From Actinomycetes bacterium (GTDB lineage: Bacteria > Actinomycetota > Aquicultoria > CAJVYJ01), in contig JAUVQW010000072.1 in assembly GCA_030597945.1 (NCBI GenBank), positions 1 through 6,171 of the forward strand: a stretch of 6,171 bases of DNA, read 5' to 3'. The position numbers were made by a program, and so were the translations under genes. The notes under the pieces were generated by a model. The model saw only the letters and a program-made list of their open reading frames with translations. It did no database searches and had not been told where the DNA came from. Position 1 is the first letter of the stretch, and each line of letters begins with the position of its first letter. Shown piece after piece: positions 5,392-6,171 of the stretch.

Positions 5392-6171
5392 ATGTGCAAG
5401 AACTTGGCGAATAAAAAGACCTCTTACATCTTATTTGTGATATTGGCTATCTCTATTTCAATTCTTTTACCAGCCTGCGCTGGCGGAGACCAAAACACCA
5501 GTGATTCCAAGGTGTTATCGGGAACCGTAAAAGTTGATGGTTCAAGCACTGTTTTTCCTATCACCGAAGCCGTCAGTGAAGAATTTCAAATAGAGAATCC
5601 TAAGGCGAGAGTTACTGTCGGGGTCTCAGGTACCGGTGGTGGATTTAAAAAGTTTGTAACCGGTGAGACGGATATCTCTAACGCTTCACGGCAGATAAAA
5701 CCGGAGGAGGCCGAGGAAGCTAAGAAGAACGGCATCGAGTATATAGAACTAAAAGTCGCTTTTGACGGTCTATCGGTAGTCGTAAATAAAGAAAACGATT
5801 TTGTTGACGACCTAAGCGTCGAGGAGTTAAGAAAAATGTGGGATGCCGGCAGTACCGTTAAGGCTTGGAAAGACATAAGATCGGAGTGGCCCGATGAGAA
5901 GATAAAATTTTTTGGTCCCGGTACCGACTCTGGGACATTCGATTATTTTACTGAGATGATTAATGGTGAAGAAGATAGAAGTCGAGATGATGCCACTCTT
6001 AGTGAGGATGATAATACCTTAGTACAGGGTATAGCCGGAGAAAAAAGCGCTATTGGATATTTTGGCTACGCTTACTTTGTCGAGAACAAGGATAAAATAA
6101 AGCTGGTAAAAGTTGATGGAGTCAAACCTACCATGAAGACTATTAAGAACGGCGAGTACAAGCCGCTTTCA
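5392..6171 (+). CDS. pstS: Phosphate ABC transporter substrate-binding lipoprotein PstS, 3' end cut by window edge
   Basis: PstS captures inorganic phosphate outside the cell and delivers it to the PstCAB importer. 260 residues are visible, open to the right edge; the family's usual size suggests a few tens more. The N-terminus has basic residues (KNLANKK), a hydrophobic core (about 11-26) and a lipobox LPAC with Cys29, so it is a lipid-anchored protein cleaved by signal peptidase II. Ligand-binding loops are recognisable: VDGSSTVFP (48-56), GVSGTGGGFKKF (77-88), TDISNASR (93-100) and GPGTDSGTFDYF (175-186), followed by SEDDNTLVQG (204-213) and IGYFGYAYF (221-229). The loop before SGT reads G-P-G-T-D, as in SphX-like PstS, instead of the Arg-containing loop of E. 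coli PstS. The ATG at 5392 follows GGAGAG closely (5384-5389). A Pho-box-like array upstream implies induction by phosphate starvation. pstC, pstA and pstB would be expected to the right, outside the window. Confidence 0.95.
   Translation, partial: MCKNLANKKTSYILFVILAISISILLPACAGGDQNTSDSKVLSGTVKVDGSSTVFPITEAVSEEFQIENPKARVTVGVSGTGGGFKKFVTGETDISNASRQIKPEEAEEAKKNGIEYIELKVAFDGLSVVVNKENDFVDDLSVEELRKMWDAGSTVKAWKDIRSEWPDEKIKFFGPGTDSGTFDYFTEMINGEEDRSRDDATLSEDDNTLVQGIAGEKSAIGYFGYAYFVENKDKIKLVKVDGVKPTMKTIKNGEYKPLS

Noticed and set aside
5586..5876. Minus-strand frame of 96 codons inside pstS
   Set aside because: It is antisense to conserved PstS ligand-binding loops, with no family resemblance.
1..6171. 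CRISPR array, insertion sequence, tRNA, toxin-antitoxin or phage genes
   Set aside because: None seen. All gene-sized frames belong to the six genes described, and the only repeats are the short operator hexamers and small palindromes.

Overview
The window is bacterial chromosomal DNA of moderate GC content, with five genes read leftwards and one read rightwards. All six are intact within the window except the two cut by its edges. ATA, AGA and AGG codons are used freely. The exporter is split into separate membrane-fusion, ATPase and permease proteins, as in B. subtilis YknXYZ, and the phosphate-binding protein is a lipoprotein. These traits fit a Gram-positive-type or deep-branching lineage better than an enterobacterium, but the taxon cannot be fixed from the sequence alone.

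Right part (3505-6171): a divergent phosphate-response locus. On the plus strand, pstS starts at 5392 and runs off the right edge. On the minus strand lie an OmpR/PhoB-type response regulator (5215 to 4517) and a PAS-histidine kinase (4524 to 3505) whose start overlaps the regulator's end by 8 bases. The 176-base divergent spacer (5216-5391) carries a row of TTnACA-like hexamers exactly 11 bases apart (5266-5326). This is the layout expected of PhoP/PhoB boxes and links the regulator to pstS directly. The kinase has no membrane segment, and an in-frame stop sits two codons before its ATG, so it is probably cytoplasmic.

Middle (3210-3504): a spacer of about 295 bases with no gene. It holds a weak terminator-like palindrome at the kinase stop codon, a two-unit Pho-box-like repeat, one possible promoter, and a strong sigma-70-type promoter (TTGAAA-17-TATAAT, 3256-3284) about 40 bases before the next gene.

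Left part (1-3209): a tightly packed MacAB/YknXYZ-type tripartite ABC exporter on the minus strand. It consists of a membrane-fusion protein (3209 to 1851), an ATPase (1849 to 1106, one base after it) and a MacB/FtsX-type permease (1119 to beyond the left edge, overlapping the ATPase by 14 bases). The substrate is unknown.

All the families here are well known. I see no clearly new system. The most interesting points are the 11-base-phased operator array, the membrane-free kinase beside it, and the possibility that the exporter is also under phosphate control.
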